In this document: in pieces, positions 1-12,853 of the stretch
Numbering within the stretch: position 1 is the stretch's first letter
Layout: every line of letters starts with the position of its first letter
Source: Hetaerina americana
Lineage: Eukaryota; Arthropoda; Insecta; Odonata; Calopterygidae
Direction of reading: 5' to 3'
NCBI GenBank assembly: GCA_022747635.1
Contig: JAKTNV010000005.1
Coordinates: forward strand, 82,810,809 to 82,874,808
DNA length: 64,000 bases
The notes under the pieces: model-generated
What the model was told of the DNA's origin: nothing
What the model saw: only the letters and a program-made list of their open reading frames with translations
Databases searched by the model: none
Program-made: the position numbers and the translations under genes

Positions 1-1298
1 AGTTGGGTAAATGGATTTGTCCTATTGATCCAATGAAAATCCTTAACTTTCTTGGATACTCGGAATGCGCAAACTTAGAAAAATAATCCTTGCATTATAA
101 GCGCTGAAATAAGCAATACAATATCCTGCGTCACTCACTTGCATTTCCGTCATGAATGTTTGATTAATACAGCCCTCTCTTCTTCCCTGACTAATGATAA
201 TTTTTTTCATGCCTTGATTGCTTTTTCCACCTCACGTCTCCTTTATTTCGCCCACACATTTCCCCATTGATCTTCCTCGAGGAGCCACCTTCCAATTTTC
301 CCTCTACTCTTTTCCTAACGAACTTATTGTGTTCGAAGTGTGGTCAATCCATTTATGTTTTGCTCTCCTTATGGAATTTAATCCGACCTTTTCCCCTTCG
401 GTATTCTTACTCGCTTCACCTCCGGTCCGCCTTTGCAGTACTCCCTATCAATGGTCCAGACCAATGGGTGTGTCAACATATGTTTTCGCATACCACTTTC
501 TTCCCTTCGTCCGAATTTCGAGACTGCAATCCTTCCCACTTCATCATAAAACATTTTTATTTGATATTTTTGTACGCGTATTGTAAATGACTTCTGCCGA
601 AACTCGCTGGACGAAAGATTCTACTAATATACTCATAATTCCCCATCGTATATTAGTTATTTTCATTGTATTATTCTTACACTTATTATGCATTTTCAAC
701 CATGCTTGGTCAATTATCAGGTGTACTCAATAACTCTTCCTTAATACGCCGATATGTACCATGCGTTTAAGGTTGACCCCTCAGCATGCCGCGTGATGCT
801 CGGGTGTAGCGGTGTAAGGCCTTTGTATGCATCATGACTGAAAGGATATGTTGACTTGTTCACCCGACGAGCGGTCTTGTAACAAAGCTGCATGAACCGG
901 TTGCCGTTGGTAATATTGGCATTTAGCGAGAACTTTGACGGAATGTAAATCAGTGGAAGAAAGGAAGGGATTGGCCACGTAGCCGAAGATTGTACGTGCA
1001 CTTGTATAACAAGAAGGCCGATCCCTCCCGACACAATGTGTGGACGGCCTACGCAGTAATGCACCCGGGATGTTCCTCGGCCATTCTCTCCGCAGAGAGC
1101 ACGTCATCGACGAAGCGTCGGCATATACAGCCTCCGTGGGGGAGTGTAATAGCGGGGACGGAGACTTCATTTTATTTTCTACTGGCAATGTTATCATTTT
1201 AATATTCATGTCCAAACCATGTCGGATCCAAAAATATCGCACCTGTGTGTAATGGTGAGTGAGAACTAGTTCTGTTTAAAAAATTTGTGCCGAATATA
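1..1298. other. No recognised gene (includes unassigned patch 741-1252)
   Basis: I see no recognisable gene here. From about 741 to 1252 the base composition is richer in G+C than its surroundings, and overlapping frames stay open on both strands (minus 741-1064 and 832-1242, plus 990-1252). The readings match no family I know. The patch ends about 45 bases before the mariner at 1299, so it could be an older repeat into which the mariner inserted, but that is inference. Confidence 0.4.
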
Positions 1299-2557
1299 CG
1301 AGGGTAATTCCAGAATTACCCGGCGCAACAAAGAAAACATTTTTGAAAGAAATTTCAATTATTAAATTTCAACATAATCTCCTTTCAGCTCTTTACATTT
1401 TTCCCAGCGATATTCAATAAGTTCGATACCCTTTTTATGATAAGAATTGTCTTGCTCCTCATAATAGCCATTAACTGCCGGCATCACTTCTTCACTGTTG
1501 GAAAATCTTTGACCACCGAGCCATTTTTTCAAGTTAGCGAACAGAAAATAATCCGAGGAGGCTAAATCTGGCAAATGGGGTGCATGTGGTAGTAACTCAA
1601 ACTTTGATTCATGAATTTTGGCCATTGCAATAACGGATTTTATGAGCTGGTGCATTATCGTGATGAAATAACACTTTCTTCGTTGGCAAATATGACCGCT
1701 TTTGCTTGATTTCTTCACTCAAACGTTGCAATAAGTTCACATAATACTCGCCGTTACTAATGTTTTTTTTTCCTTTTCCCAGATAGTCAATGCAAATTAT
1801 CCCACGCGCTTCCCAAAAAACCGACACCTTGACCTTACCTGCAGATGAAACGGTCTTCGCCTTCTTAGGAGCCGGTTCTCGCTTTTGGATCCATTGTTTT
1901 GATTTTTTTTTGGCTCGGGGGTGAATTAAAATTTCTGCTTTGTTCCTGTGAAACTTTGCTAACCGCTAAATTGAAACATCTTCACGATACTGGTTTTGCT
2001 CGAATGTCAGTAAATGCGGCACCCATCTTGCACACAGCTTCCTCATGTCCAAATTTTCAGTTAATATGCGATAAACCACACTTTTGGACTGCCTACTGTA
2101 TCTGCTAGCTCGCTCACTTTCAGTTAACGAACATCCAGCATCACTTTGTGGATTTTCTTCACCATTTCTGGAGTCCTCACCTCATTTGGTCAACCCATTC
2201 GATGCTTGTCTTGACAGCTCTTACAGCATTTTTTTAAACTCCGCTACCCAAGATTTTACTGTTGTAAACGAAGGAGCAGACTCACCCAGAGTAGAATCCA
2301 GTTCAGCTTTTATATTGGTTGGGCTAAGGCCTTTCAAATAAAAGTATTGTATCACATAACGAAGACCAATTTTCTCCATTTTCACAAATTCACTGGAAAC
2401 GTTCACTATTGATGCTGCCAAATAAATACTAAACAACGTAGCGTCTTCAAACTTATATCATATGCTTTCTAGATTGCAAAGTCTCTCTTACAGTGATATT
2501 TTACAAACAATTACCTCGATCTTTAAGTCAGGCCGGGTACTTCTGGGCCTTCTCATG
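1299..2557 (-). mobile_element. Full-length, decayed mariner element
   Basis: A Tc1/mariner-superfamily DNA transposon of about 1.26 kb, the usual mariner length, coded on the minus strand. The outer end at 1299 starts cgagggtaattccagaatta and the other end closes at 2557. The last 28 bases at each end, TA included, are imperfect inverted repeats with about 20 of 28 positions matching, and TA dinucleotides flank both sides (1297-1298 and 2558-2559), the normal mariner target duplication. The transposase between the ends carries frameshifts and stops, so this copy cannot move by itself. The poor match between the repeats indicates an older insertion than the mariners at 47.7 and 59.7 kb. Confidence 0.85.
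1362..2436 (-). pseudogene. Broken mariner transposase (element 1299-2557)
   Basis: A cut-and-paste transposase relic that would once have bound the inverted repeats and moved the element. The N-terminal helix-turn-helix part is readable at 2221-2436 (MEKIGLRYVIQYF, then AELDSTLGESAPSFTTVKSW) and stops after FKKML. Further on, in shifted frames, come MRKLCARWVPHLL (about 2020-2060), SVFWEARGIICIDYL (about 1780-1825), the second catalytic Asp in LFHHDNAPAH (about 1660), and the third in LPDLASSDYFLF (about 1540-1575). The tail ends in WEKCKELKGDYVEI at 1362. The box that should hold the first catalytic Asp (DETW-like, about 1950) reads GTKQ-like with a stop, so the DDD triad is broken. Frame changes occur at about 2220, 1900 and 1660. 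The order and length fit a complete mariner transposase; only its coding ability is lost. Confidence 0.85.
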
Positions 2558-2559
2558 TA

Positions 2560-5500
2560 ATATAAATATGAATAAATACAATACTACTTCCGTTGTTTCA
2601 ATTTGACCGTGGTAAAAATCAGGTTATAGATAAATGGAGATTGAAAAGGAGTGTGAAAGAGATCACGACCTTCATATATATTTGTTAGGCCACTTTTTAT
2701 TTATTAATATATAAGTTATGATCTTGTAGTGCGGAAAGAAAAATTCTGAATCAATAATTTCTCATTTCATTAATAAAATTGACCAAAAAAGAAGTTAAGC
2801 TCTGCTAAATAATAATTATTATTGAGTTTATAAGAATAAATCTTTCGCTGTGTTTTTATCAATCCACATAGATTTTCATAGTCAATACTTTCACAATTCA
2901 GCTTAAAATCTTCTGCTCATACTTAAACATTATAACATTTCTACAGCATCTGCTTTGGTTGGATTCGGTTCACATCTGCTGTCGGTTGGATTTTTTTCAC
3001 ATTTCAACAATGCATACTTTTTTCGCGATATGGGATTCCGAGGAGACGTATAAGAATGTGTTTTATTTAGCGTCCATGGAAATCCCTGCTTTAAAAAATT
3101 TCTTCAAAAGGATACTCCCCTCAGCGCTCTAAAAATCTCAAAATCACGCCAGGGCGACAGTGCATTATTATCATATTATGACTCGTGTAGCACTGTGCAA
3201 AATAAAAAGTCAATTACTATGCCGAGCGGATTCTCTGTTTAACTCACTTTCCTTGACCATCTCCAAGGTCCAACGTACTCCGATGGAGACGAATCCGCTC
3301 GAGACTCGCGTGGAGAATATTTCGGGGTGGGCGAAGTGGAGGGCATATTTCCGCAAGGGATATATAGCTGAATGATGCGTAATACGTTTTCCTTTCTCCT
3401 TTTAAATTAGTTAAGCCTCACGTACCAGAGATGCCTGGCTCAATTTTTATTTAGAAATGAGCTTGCAAATTTGTTTGGACTCATGGCTTTTTTGTGAAAG
3501 CCAACGAACAAATTCTAGGCAACCATGAAATTTTTTAAGTTTTATCCACATCTCTTCATTTAAATCTTCATCTTATGTTTGAGATTAACACACATAGGTG
3601 TAAACTTCATACGGAACAAGTCTTTTAAAACTCTTGGGATCCTAAAACTGTAATTATTCATCAGTGCGCCTTCGCAAGGTCTTTTTCATTTCTTTGCGAG
3701 GAGTTGGAGTGAGTCCCTTCCAAATTCCACACTTTTAATTACGAAAAAAAAACTTTTCCTTTCCTTCCTGTTTATGAGTCGATCACTTGTGTAATCGTTC
3801 TTATCAGTATGCACACCTCTGACGAGCGTCCATGCGACAACTCCAACGTACCCGAATCAGTTCATAAAAGGAGCACTTGGATCTGAGGCTGACCGGATGT
3901 CCTTTCAATTAACCCGCGACCTTCCACGAACACTCTTCGTGTCCATTAGCGATGCCTCATTCCTACGGTGGAAGTCAACTCCACAAGCGAGGACACACGC
4001 CGAAATCCTCCTCAGTTCCTTCTCTCTCTCTATCCCTTTCATGCTCACACACAAAAACACATTGCTCCTCCTCCTTAAGCTCTCGCTGATCATTAAGAGA
4101 GTTAGAGGTTTGAAGGGAGAAAGCAAATGAAAAAAACCCTACCCCGCATGAAATATCTTAGCTTTTGAAACTTTTGAAACACGTTTCCAATTCTTACATA
4201 AAAATTATTCAGTCGTTGCTCCAAAAGTCTCACCAGCAACCTAGTCTTTCTTTAAGCAATCAGAGATTACAAATGTACAGGCTAGAAATATTCTGTTTCG
4301 AAGCAATCCAGTTCCTGAAGTTTACCTACAATAAGCTTACTAGGCTAACCTCTCCTATTCTCATATTTGGTTCATTCATAGGAAAAACGCAGCACTTAAA
4401 TGTTTTTGCAATTTTGTGCACATTTTTATTTTTGCAATCATTACGAGCATATTTGCCATCAAATTTTAACCTGAATTTTACTCTTAAACGTTACTTTATT
4501 ATCCGAGTTTTCCACGTTTATCATTTTTTAATACTCAAACTTTTGAGGAAGATTTAGGGGACATATTTTTCAGAAACTCTGTATCAACTTGAAGTAATAT
4601 AGCGTGACTTACTTTGCTAAAATTTTAAGAGTTGAATAGAGTTATGTGTGTTCGCATTTGGTTAAATGGACGAAATTATTTTTTCTTTTTCATGAATAAT
4701 AAACAAAAGGTAAAAAGAAACACAAAAACATAAAAACGATAAACTTCATATGCAAATGATACCAATGGATCAACTATTACTATAAAGCTTTATTTAATAA
4801 TTGGACTATATTGATTTCATTTGGAAATGTACACCTTGATGTCAATTTCTTTTTACTATAGAGGTATAACTAGTAAACATATCTTCTATTTCCTATCAAC
4901 AAGCATTTTTTCTAGGTTGAAATATTCATGGAAAGTTTTTCTTGAAAACTTGAACACTTTACGTTCATATTTATTTTATTTTAAGCATGTTTTCAATCAT
5001 TATATTTACTTCATTTTCCCTAATTACAAGATATTCCCATTCATGACAAGACGTCTATTTTTGTGTTGAAATTTTTTAATTTGTTTGAATTAGCAAATTC
5101 GACATATTTTTACAGTCAATGGTGTTTCCAAATTAAAATATAGTGTTCTAATCTTGCGAAATGTTCCTGTTCACATTGGCAATGATATATTTTAAACCAT
5201 ACTATGTTTCTGTAAAGCTCCTTTTTTCCATTATTGATGAAACCTCAAACGTTTTATCTCTAGGTCTATTTCAGATATTTTTACTGGAAGTCCTTTCTTC
5301 TTCTCTCCCGCGTCACTGATTGAATTCAGAGTGCAGAAGGAAGAGAGAGTAGAGGAATCTCGCGAGAATCAGAAGCAGGAACCATACGTGCTAAAGGCGA
5401 ATAAGGGTAATTAGCAAATTCTATATGGTTGAATACCGGGCCCGATTGACGACATCAAAGATGGGCCATGCAGGGAAAAAACGAAAATAGAAAAATCGAG

Positions 5501-5819
5501 TCCGTGAGAGAAATTTTACGTTAATTCGCCGTACCATAGCGACGGATTAAACCCATCGGAGAGCAAAATGAAAAAATGCATACACACGTATCTTTTTATT
5601 AAAATTTATTTCCAGACAGCAGTCACTTCCCTTAATTTCACGGCTAATTTCTCCATCGAGATTAAATACACTCTGATTGAGTTTTTATTAGATAAACGAG
5701 AGCCCATGTACGGAAGACGGTATACGCCTTGAAAGTACCCACTCAACCCGAGGGTTTGACTTCTAATCCCAAATTCGGAGGATACCACTGAAAAATTCAA
5801 TCGCCTTCGGCATGCGAAT
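2560..5819. other. No recognised gene
   Basis: AT-rich sequence without a recognisable gene. Near 2947-2995 there is a short imperfect direct repeat (catctgctttggttggatt and catctgctgtcggttggatt). A plus-strand opening at 4165-4557 (130 codons) is T-rich and hydrophobic throughout, as expected by chance on a T-rich strand, and resembles no family. Confidence 0.5.
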
Positions 5820-6104
5820 CCAGATCCTCAAGACCCGGGTTCGAATCCCAGCGGCAGCAGATAATTTTAAGTGGTAATCCGATCCCTACTTGAGAAGATT
5901 TGTGGAGGGTACTTTGGGTGAGTACGCCGTCCCTTGGATGGGACGTTAAGCTGCGGACCCCTTGGTGCTTTTCGAAAAGAGTAGGCTATTGCCGACGCCG
6001 GGTTTCTCTCCACCCTTCATCCTTTCCTGTCCATCCCTAATCGCGCAAATGACCTCAGCTGTCGGTCGTCTACCCTTAATACTTCTACTACTACCAGATC
6101 CTCA
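5820..6104 (+). repeat. tRNA-derived SINE, 5'-truncated copy with target duplication
   Basis: A short interspersed element of the family also seen at 25.7, 32.2 and 47.3 kb. The body (5831-6093) starts inside the tRNA-like head with the B-box sequence ggttcgaatccc. It runs through the shared block gatccctacttgag, a ggatgggacgttaa block and gccgacgccgggtttctctc, and ends in a (cta)n tail. The 11-bp sequence ccagatcctca occurs at both borders (5820-5830 and 6094-6104), a target-site duplication. The A box is missing, so this copy was truncated on insertion and should lack the internal Pol III promoter. Confidence 0.85.
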
Positions 6105-7929
6105 GGATGAGAATATTTTTTTCATTTTCCGGGTATTGCACAATTGGTATTACCGGTAAATCAATATAGAAAGAGGTAAATTGAGGTTCCCCTCGAGAAA
6201 AAATATTGCATCTATTTTGAAGTCCATATTTTTCGTCGTTTTTCTACTTAACCTTCCTCCGCCAGATAAATCTTTCCCTTACCAAATTGTTCTACACTTT
6301 CCTGCTTGAGCAGCAAATACGCTAATGACTAAATCTGCCGTTAGTCTTTCCTGATGTCTACCATCACTTCAGTAAGATCAAGGGATTTAACTGCCAAACA
6401 GGACTATTTTGGTAGTCATCCCACCCGAGAGTTATACCATCAATGGATACCATCCATCTATTTCTACCAGCGTTAGTGAATAGGGTGTAATAAATGCAGC
6501 ATACAGTCTGAGCATTGATGAATATGACCAACGTTTCATCTCGTGCTCTTCAAAGAATCCGTCACTTAAACGAGGAAATCAAATAGAAGAGCGCTCCGGC
6601 TCAGAAGAGCTACACCAGTAATTCCAAAGCATCGGTATTGCTTTGAGATATCCTCACTTTGCGCATGTTACGTTGCTACGGAACCCGACGGTGGGTGGGA
6701 AGGCTATTCGTATATTGACGTATTTGCCTCATTTAAGCCGATATGTAGTGAGTGTTGCCTCTCCCCCTTTCGCTACGAAATATGCCTTCAAATTAGTTTT
6801 AACTTAGCACCTTTCCTTTCTCGATACTTTGCAAGAGAGGCGTGTCGTGTCTCTATCCCCAATCTTCCACCCTGGGTCCAGCACTCATGCCTAGTTTGTT
6901 TGTTCCTAAAAATGCATGCTAATTATGGTAGCGGTTACATATTTTTAATATTTTCAAAATTTGTGAGTAATTTTTGGCGCCTCCTTCTGCAGATAAGCAT
7001 AAATAATAAACATTTAGTTTACGAAATACACTGAAAAAGTAGGTGATTCGAGAGGAAAGTATTTTCAGACTATACCTAACTTGTTTTCCAGGAGATTTTT
7101 TCTCAAATACCTGGGTTATCGGCAAAAAATCCAAGGGATTTTATAGTTCGTCTCTGTACATTGCTTCCTCCCTTCTACGGGCAACTTCTACTTGTAAAAT
7201 AGTGAGATATTTTCTTAATAATTCTCCTGTAAAAACATTCAATATACCTCTGTTAGAGAGTGATATTTTGTGTTCGTTGGTATCTTTTGGGGCAAACATA
7301 AGCCATGTGAATCAACAAGTTATTGGCATTGCCTTTCACGACCTAGACGCTATATACGATATTTGAAATATTTTGTCTTATTTTTTCTTTACTATTAGTG
7401 AATATTAATAGGTGTCACAGTAATTTTTAAGCGTGTTCAAAATTACAGGCGATCACTCAGTGAAGTTATACCGCTAATTTGGGTTCATTGAGCACGGATT
7501 TGGTAATACTTTATTAAGTACCCTTTAAGAAAGATTTCAGAGCAACAGTGATTATTTCCCACCTTTACTCCAATCCTGTTTCCTAGATATCATGATGTTT
7601 GACTCGAAATTTTCCAGACGGGAATGGACGAAGCGGATTTTCCACGAGCGCTTTCAAGATTCTTGAAAGACGAGCCTCGATATCCGCCATAAAAAGACGA
7701 TCATTGGGCAGTTAAAAGAACATTCAAAATAAGCAAACTTCCCTCGGGAAGGAGAAGCACTTTTGTTTCCGATATACGCAGCCTCCCTTCCCTTTCCTTC
7801 AACTCACTCGCTCCCCGACGTTTACCCGCCTCCTGCTTCGTATTTTTGACCGATAGCTCTCGAAGGCGAGCGGATTCCGCGTTAAAAAAACCTACGTCCA
7901 GTACAGTTTTCCGCAGCCGCGATTAAATG
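6105..7929. other. No recognised gene
   Basis: Mostly AT-rich and without recognisable coding sequence. The open frame at 7043-7366 (107 codons, plus) has no motif and looks like chance. From about 7620 G+C content rises toward the island that follows. Confidence 0.5.
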
Positions 7930-8900
7930 GATGGATTTGAGAGGGGTTTTATTCCCCCCTTGTGATGGTTATGCGCAATCAAGTCACTCACTTTACGACC
8001 GAGCATACGTACACGCAAAGGCAGACGTACACGCAAACAAACGCACACTCCGTGGGCTACGCAAACATTCGGCCCCGACTTGCTCGCGTAGTTGCTTTAC
8101 GTTCTTTTTTTTTATATCTTCCCCCCTTCGCTCCCTTTTTATTGGCCGAGAAGCTTCCGGGCCATATTCCCCTCACTTACGTACCCTCCGTATGGCCCAC
8201 TCCTCCACGCGGGCCGCGCTTTTTGCCTGACGAAAGCTCCCGAGAACCCACGTTTTTATGAAGATTATTTTTTATTTTTGAAAGGGCCTCTCTACGAGGG
8301 ATTGGGGGTTTGGGTGAATGATGCAAAGGAGGATAGAGAGAAACGGATTCGTCTGGAGGAGGAACTGCGGCAGGAGGCGGGCGGTGCGGTGGTGCGTCTG
8401 CAGGCACGGGGTTTTCTCTCGAAGGGAGAACGTCCGGTCTTTTAAATTATCGCCCGCGAGCTGGGCCCGCCTCTGGTCCAAGCGCGTGGCTGCCCAAGGG
8501 GCGAGCCCGTCGCCCGCCAGATGAGAGGCCCGGGTCGAGGCGGATGCAGGCGGTGCCCTTCGCCGGGCTGGGTCCCCGCGCGGACGAGCGGGAGGATGTT
8601 GAGAGGGAGAAGGAAAGAGAAATGGTTAATGAGCGAGGCGAAACCCACGGACGACTGGGCATCGCGGGAAATGAATGGTGCCGAGAGGGCGTTGGGTGTG
8701 TGCGGGGGGGGGGAAGGGGGGGAGAAGGAACGAGACGGCGGTCCTGGTTTTTTTCACTCCGTTCCCCGGTTATTTTCCCGAATGGCCGTGCATTTAAACG
8801 TGCTGAATTTTCTCATCCCCGGGAAGAGTTTCATTTATTTTCGCCCTTGCGTCGGCCTTTAGGTTTCAGCGAGACGTATGCTCTCGTTGAATGGAGTTTA
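7930..8900. other. GC-rich, CpG-containing island
   Basis: A sharply bounded GC-rich stretch in AT-rich surroundings with many CG dinucleotides, purine-rich on the plus strand from about 8320 to 8740 with a run of nine G at about 8704. Several frames are open on both strands (8092-8445, 8521-8862 and 8544-8918 plus; 8272-8481 and 8447-8662 minus), as GC-rich DNA gives by chance. None has a recognisable domain and they compete with one another. It could be a promoter or 5' untranslated exon of an unseen gene, or simply a composition island. Confidence 0.4.
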
Positions 8901-11900
8901 TTTGCGTTTATCTTTTAATGAGAAAACGGACTGTCTTAAAATGTTCCTCCCAGTGCACTATATCCTTGAACCAATGAATAAAATCTTACAAATCGTTCGT
9001 TTCGTCCTCGTGTTGATGTTTTCTTGTTCCTTAAACGCTTGTAATTTTCATTCCCGGATAAACGTCGAACATTTATCTGCTCGGAGTAATCATCGGGATG
9101 ACGCTAATGACATGCGAGCAGGAAATCTCAAGGAGAAAGCTAACGTGGGTAGTTCGTGCGATATATCCTTAGTATTGAACTTAAATTCTAGAATTTTGAC
9201 GCTATGAACTCCTGAGATCTTCACTGAGTATATGTAAAACGTACTTCTTCGTATAGACTGAAGCAGCTTTGATTACCTCGTGCCTACACGTTGCCATGCT
9301 TTTTATTATTCAGGAATTGAGATAAGGATATTGTTTCCAGCACTTAATGCTTGAATGTACATATGCGTGCTGACATTCGCTTTGCTGTGATAAAAGTGAG
9401 AGCAATGCAGCGAAAGACTGCTCCGCCGTGTGATTCGAGTCGACTCAAGTGCGACTGGTGAACGTTCGGGGGAGTGGTTCATTGAAACAGTTACATTTCT
9501 TTCGCAATGAAAAATGTATGTTATGGAATTAAACAATTGAAATAATGAGCTCCGAAAGCAGAAAAAACGGAGAAGCACATATGATGAAACTTGGGTAATT
9601 CTCATGGATATTCAAGCATAAAAAATTCATATTTTAATTTTCCTATCAGTGCAATGTAAGTTTTAAAAAATGTTTTTGTTATTCAGGACCGTATTAAACT
9701 ATTTTTACGTAATTCGATTTTTATAATCGGTTTTTAGTTAATTAAGCATTTCAGTTCAGCAATACATGTGTTATAATGATTATATTATGTAATTATAGCG
9801 CCTGAAAACATTCAGAAAGTATGACATAAATGTGACTGGCTGGAGGTTGTCATTTTTTACCGATATATAGACGCTGTGAATAGTACCTGGAATACAATTT
9901 AAGAAATACAATACTGGAGGATAGAACATAAGGTTAAATCCAATTTAAATGCCAAACTTTCAGCTGGGTATAAAGTTTCTTCCAGACTCATTTAAAGAAT
10001 CTATTCCTGTAAATGAATTGTAAGATTAAATAAATTGGCAACATACATTATTGATAGGTAAATGGATGGGTTAGGGAATCATACTTTCCTTCCTACTTCA
10101 AAAACTAGTTCTCTCGGGGTCCAAGACCGTATGTGTATTTTCAAACTAACCATTATTAGATATTTTTTATGCGGATACAAATTGTTGTGATGGGGTTCTC
10201 GATGCCGAGAACATTTTTCATTAATTTTTCAGGTGAACGGTGTTTGACTGATAACTGTATGAGTAAATGTTTACATGTGCCATTTGAATGTGCTTTTGTA
10301 CGTAAATTCGATGATTTTAATCAGCTGATATGCCTCCTGTGATCAGGCTGACAGGAGAACATGAGCGCATAGGGCGGAAAACCTTTTCTATGCCACGTTA
10401 TTAGTCCACCAACACCTAGGTCAATTCCGACAGTGAAATATATATTCTCATTTCTGTCATTTGAGTCAATTTCCATTTATATATGATTAATCTCTTAAGC
10501 TAAAGCTATATATTGGCATGGTAAATAAAAATAGGTGAATTCAGCTACACTGTTTTAAGATTTATCCTCAAAGTCCTACCCGGGAATATTTGCAACTTTA
10601 GAGATACCTATGATTTTCTCGGTGGGCGTGTCAAATAAAATACCGGTCGCATGTGAAAAAAATATATTTGGCCATTTCAGCCCGATGTTAACTAGAATCA
10701 ATTTTCGTTTTCCTCTGAATACAATATCAGAGTGTATCGGGAAGAATTTTTTTTTCCATCGAAATGAATTACTTTATGAAGACAAATTTAATTTAGACCA
10801 AGCTCTTGCGGCACGCCGAATAAATTCTCCACAATTTCATCCACAGAACCTGGTATTGTCGAGTAGAGTTTACGAGAAAACTATTATCTAGCTAAACTAA
10901 ACTTAACCCTGAATGCCTGGAATATTTTGATCTTCTGTGTAGTCGTGAACAAAAGTACGCATCATCCCTTAATATAACAATGGACGAACGTCACCATGTG
11001 TGACGTAGTCCTCGCAAGATGGCGGGCGAGCGATGCTTCGAGTGTCCTCCTCTCGCTCCATCCGATGATGTATGGGAGGATATATTTTTATCCTTGACCC
11101 AAATTAAAAATATGTATGCATATAAGAGCGGGGAAGATTATAGGATTAAAGGGCAGTCGTCCCGCGATAAGCCATACACGAGATGAAATTGGAGTTGGGA
11201 TTCAGAAAATTCGAACGGATTGCTCTTGTTGCCGTTGGAATAATACATCACCAAGCGCGCTTTCTGCAATTGCAGACGGAACTCAAGCTATTGGATTAAT
11301 TTGCAAACAAAATGAATTTCTATTCCATCCGCGACGAAAATTAGCGCGCACTCGCGCGTTTTGTTCTCCGAGTGTGAAATAATTGGTTTTCGGATGATAA
11401 AGGACTTCTATCTGACGGATAATGGTGTAAATGTGCCTAAACCGGCGATTTTGATGCACCGTGTGCGGCAGAGGAGAGGGAAAGGATAAATTAACGAGCA
11501 CCACTACTTCTCGATCGCAGTACTGGTAAAATTTTCTTCAAAGTCTAAACGCCGCACATTTTAATTACAATTTTGATTGCTGAGACGGAAATTGAATTTC
11601 TGTTTCGAGTTTTTTATTTCAACTGATGCACATGAATTCAATTTTTTTGTTCGGGTTTAGCATCCACGATGGAATAAGCGATAGCAGATATCTAATTGAT
11701 GAATCGTTTGTAAGTTCCATTTTGTTTACTGGACGCTTTACTTCAACCCATTTGGTGTATTGTAGAACTTCCCGTTTGCGTATGTTTATAGCAACTACCT
11801 GCAAGTTCTTCATTAACTTTATATTTTGTCATCAACTGCTAAATCATTAGAACGCAATGCATGGCCAACCAAATTAACCTTTGATTATGTCTAATAATAT

Positions 11901-12272
11901 TATTTAAAGATAGAAATGCGAAGCAGAAGAATGATGACGTAACAGCCACCTGCATGGAACGAAAAAAATCATTCAATTTTTATCTTTATTCTTTATCTTT
12001 CTTTCTAACGTTAGAATATAAAAGTCGCAAGGCTGGCGAGAAATTAAGGATATTTTTACCCGCTTGCATTCGGAATCTTTCTGCATTCCTCAACAAACTT
12101 GTTTTCGACTTTAATATTTTACCTCTCCCCTTGTTTATTTTCCGTCTCGACACATGCGAGTACGTTATTTCCTTTACGCGGATTTTTAATTCCAAGTTAA
12201 TGGATTTTTTTCCGTAATCAGAAAGATTTAGGTACATTTTTTCAAGAGATATTTCGCTAAGCTAAGCATTAA
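8901..12272. other. No recognised gene; mixed-composition patch 10980-11500
   Basis: No recognisable gene. From about 10980 to 11500 the sequence is less AT-rich and less low-complexity than its surroundings, with motifs such as taatttgcaaacaaaatgaa, and could be a regulatory or old repeat segment. Open frames at 8878-9207, 10610-10891 and 11954-12217 carry no motifs. Confidence 0.4.
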
Positions 12273-12853
12273 ACAGGAGGTCAAAAACTAGAGCAGTTTA
12301 CGTATCTCGTAAGTGTTTTCGACCGACACAGTCAAAGTAGTAGGGACGTAAGGAGAAGAATTGCCCTAGGCAAAGAGGCTTTCACGAGGAGGAGGGAGTT
12401 GATGACGGGGACGTTGAGTAAGAATGTTAAGAAAAGACTCGTAAAAATTTTGATATGGAGCGTAGCCATGTACGGCGCGGAAACGTGGTCACTGAAGCAG
12501 GAGAATAGACGTAGACTGGAGGCTTTTGAAATGTGGGTGTGGAGAAGAATGGAAAAGGTGAAATGGACAGAGAAGAAAACAAATGAGGAAGTACTTGGTA
12601 TGGGGGGCGAAGAGAGGGGTTTGTTGGGAGAAATCCTATGGATGCAGGAAAATGGATGAAGGGCGTATTGATCGGTAGTGGGATGTTGAAGACTGTAATA
12701 GAGGGGAGAATGTTAGGCAAACGAGGAAAAGGCTGGAACAGGATAGGGATGTTTGACGGGATGAAGGGAGGAAGGAAGTACTCAGAGCTGAAGAGGGATC
12801 TGATGTTGAGTAGGATGTTGTGTTTTGCTAGGGATCACAAATTATTTAATTAG
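12273..12853 (+). pseudogene. Non-LTR retrotransposon reverse transcriptase, 3' fragment
   Basis: The C-terminal part of a LINE-type reverse transcriptase ORF. The plus-strand frame is open from 12273 to 12659. It begins with the thumb-region pattern LEQFTYLVSVFDRHSQSSRD and RRRIALGKEAF, and continues with LVKILIWSVAMYGAETWSL, RRLEAFEMWVWRRMEKVKW and TNEEVL, which are hallmarks of the region downstream of the RT active site in many arthropod LINEs. A frameshift near 12640-12660 moves the reading to 12638-12853, which continues MLKTVIEGRMLGKRGKGWN and DGMKGGRKYSELKRD before a stop. The palm with the FADD motif and all upstream parts are missing, so this is a 5'-truncated, dead copy, the usual outcome of LINE insertion. 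A smaller copy of the same end lies at 37222-37343. The clade was not resolved. Confidence 0.85.

Noticed and set aside
4165..4557. 130-codon hydrophobic plus-strand frame, receptor-like at first sight
   Set aside because: The T-rich strand gives Phe/Leu-rich chance frames. There are no conserved receptor motifs and no clear membrane-segment pattern.
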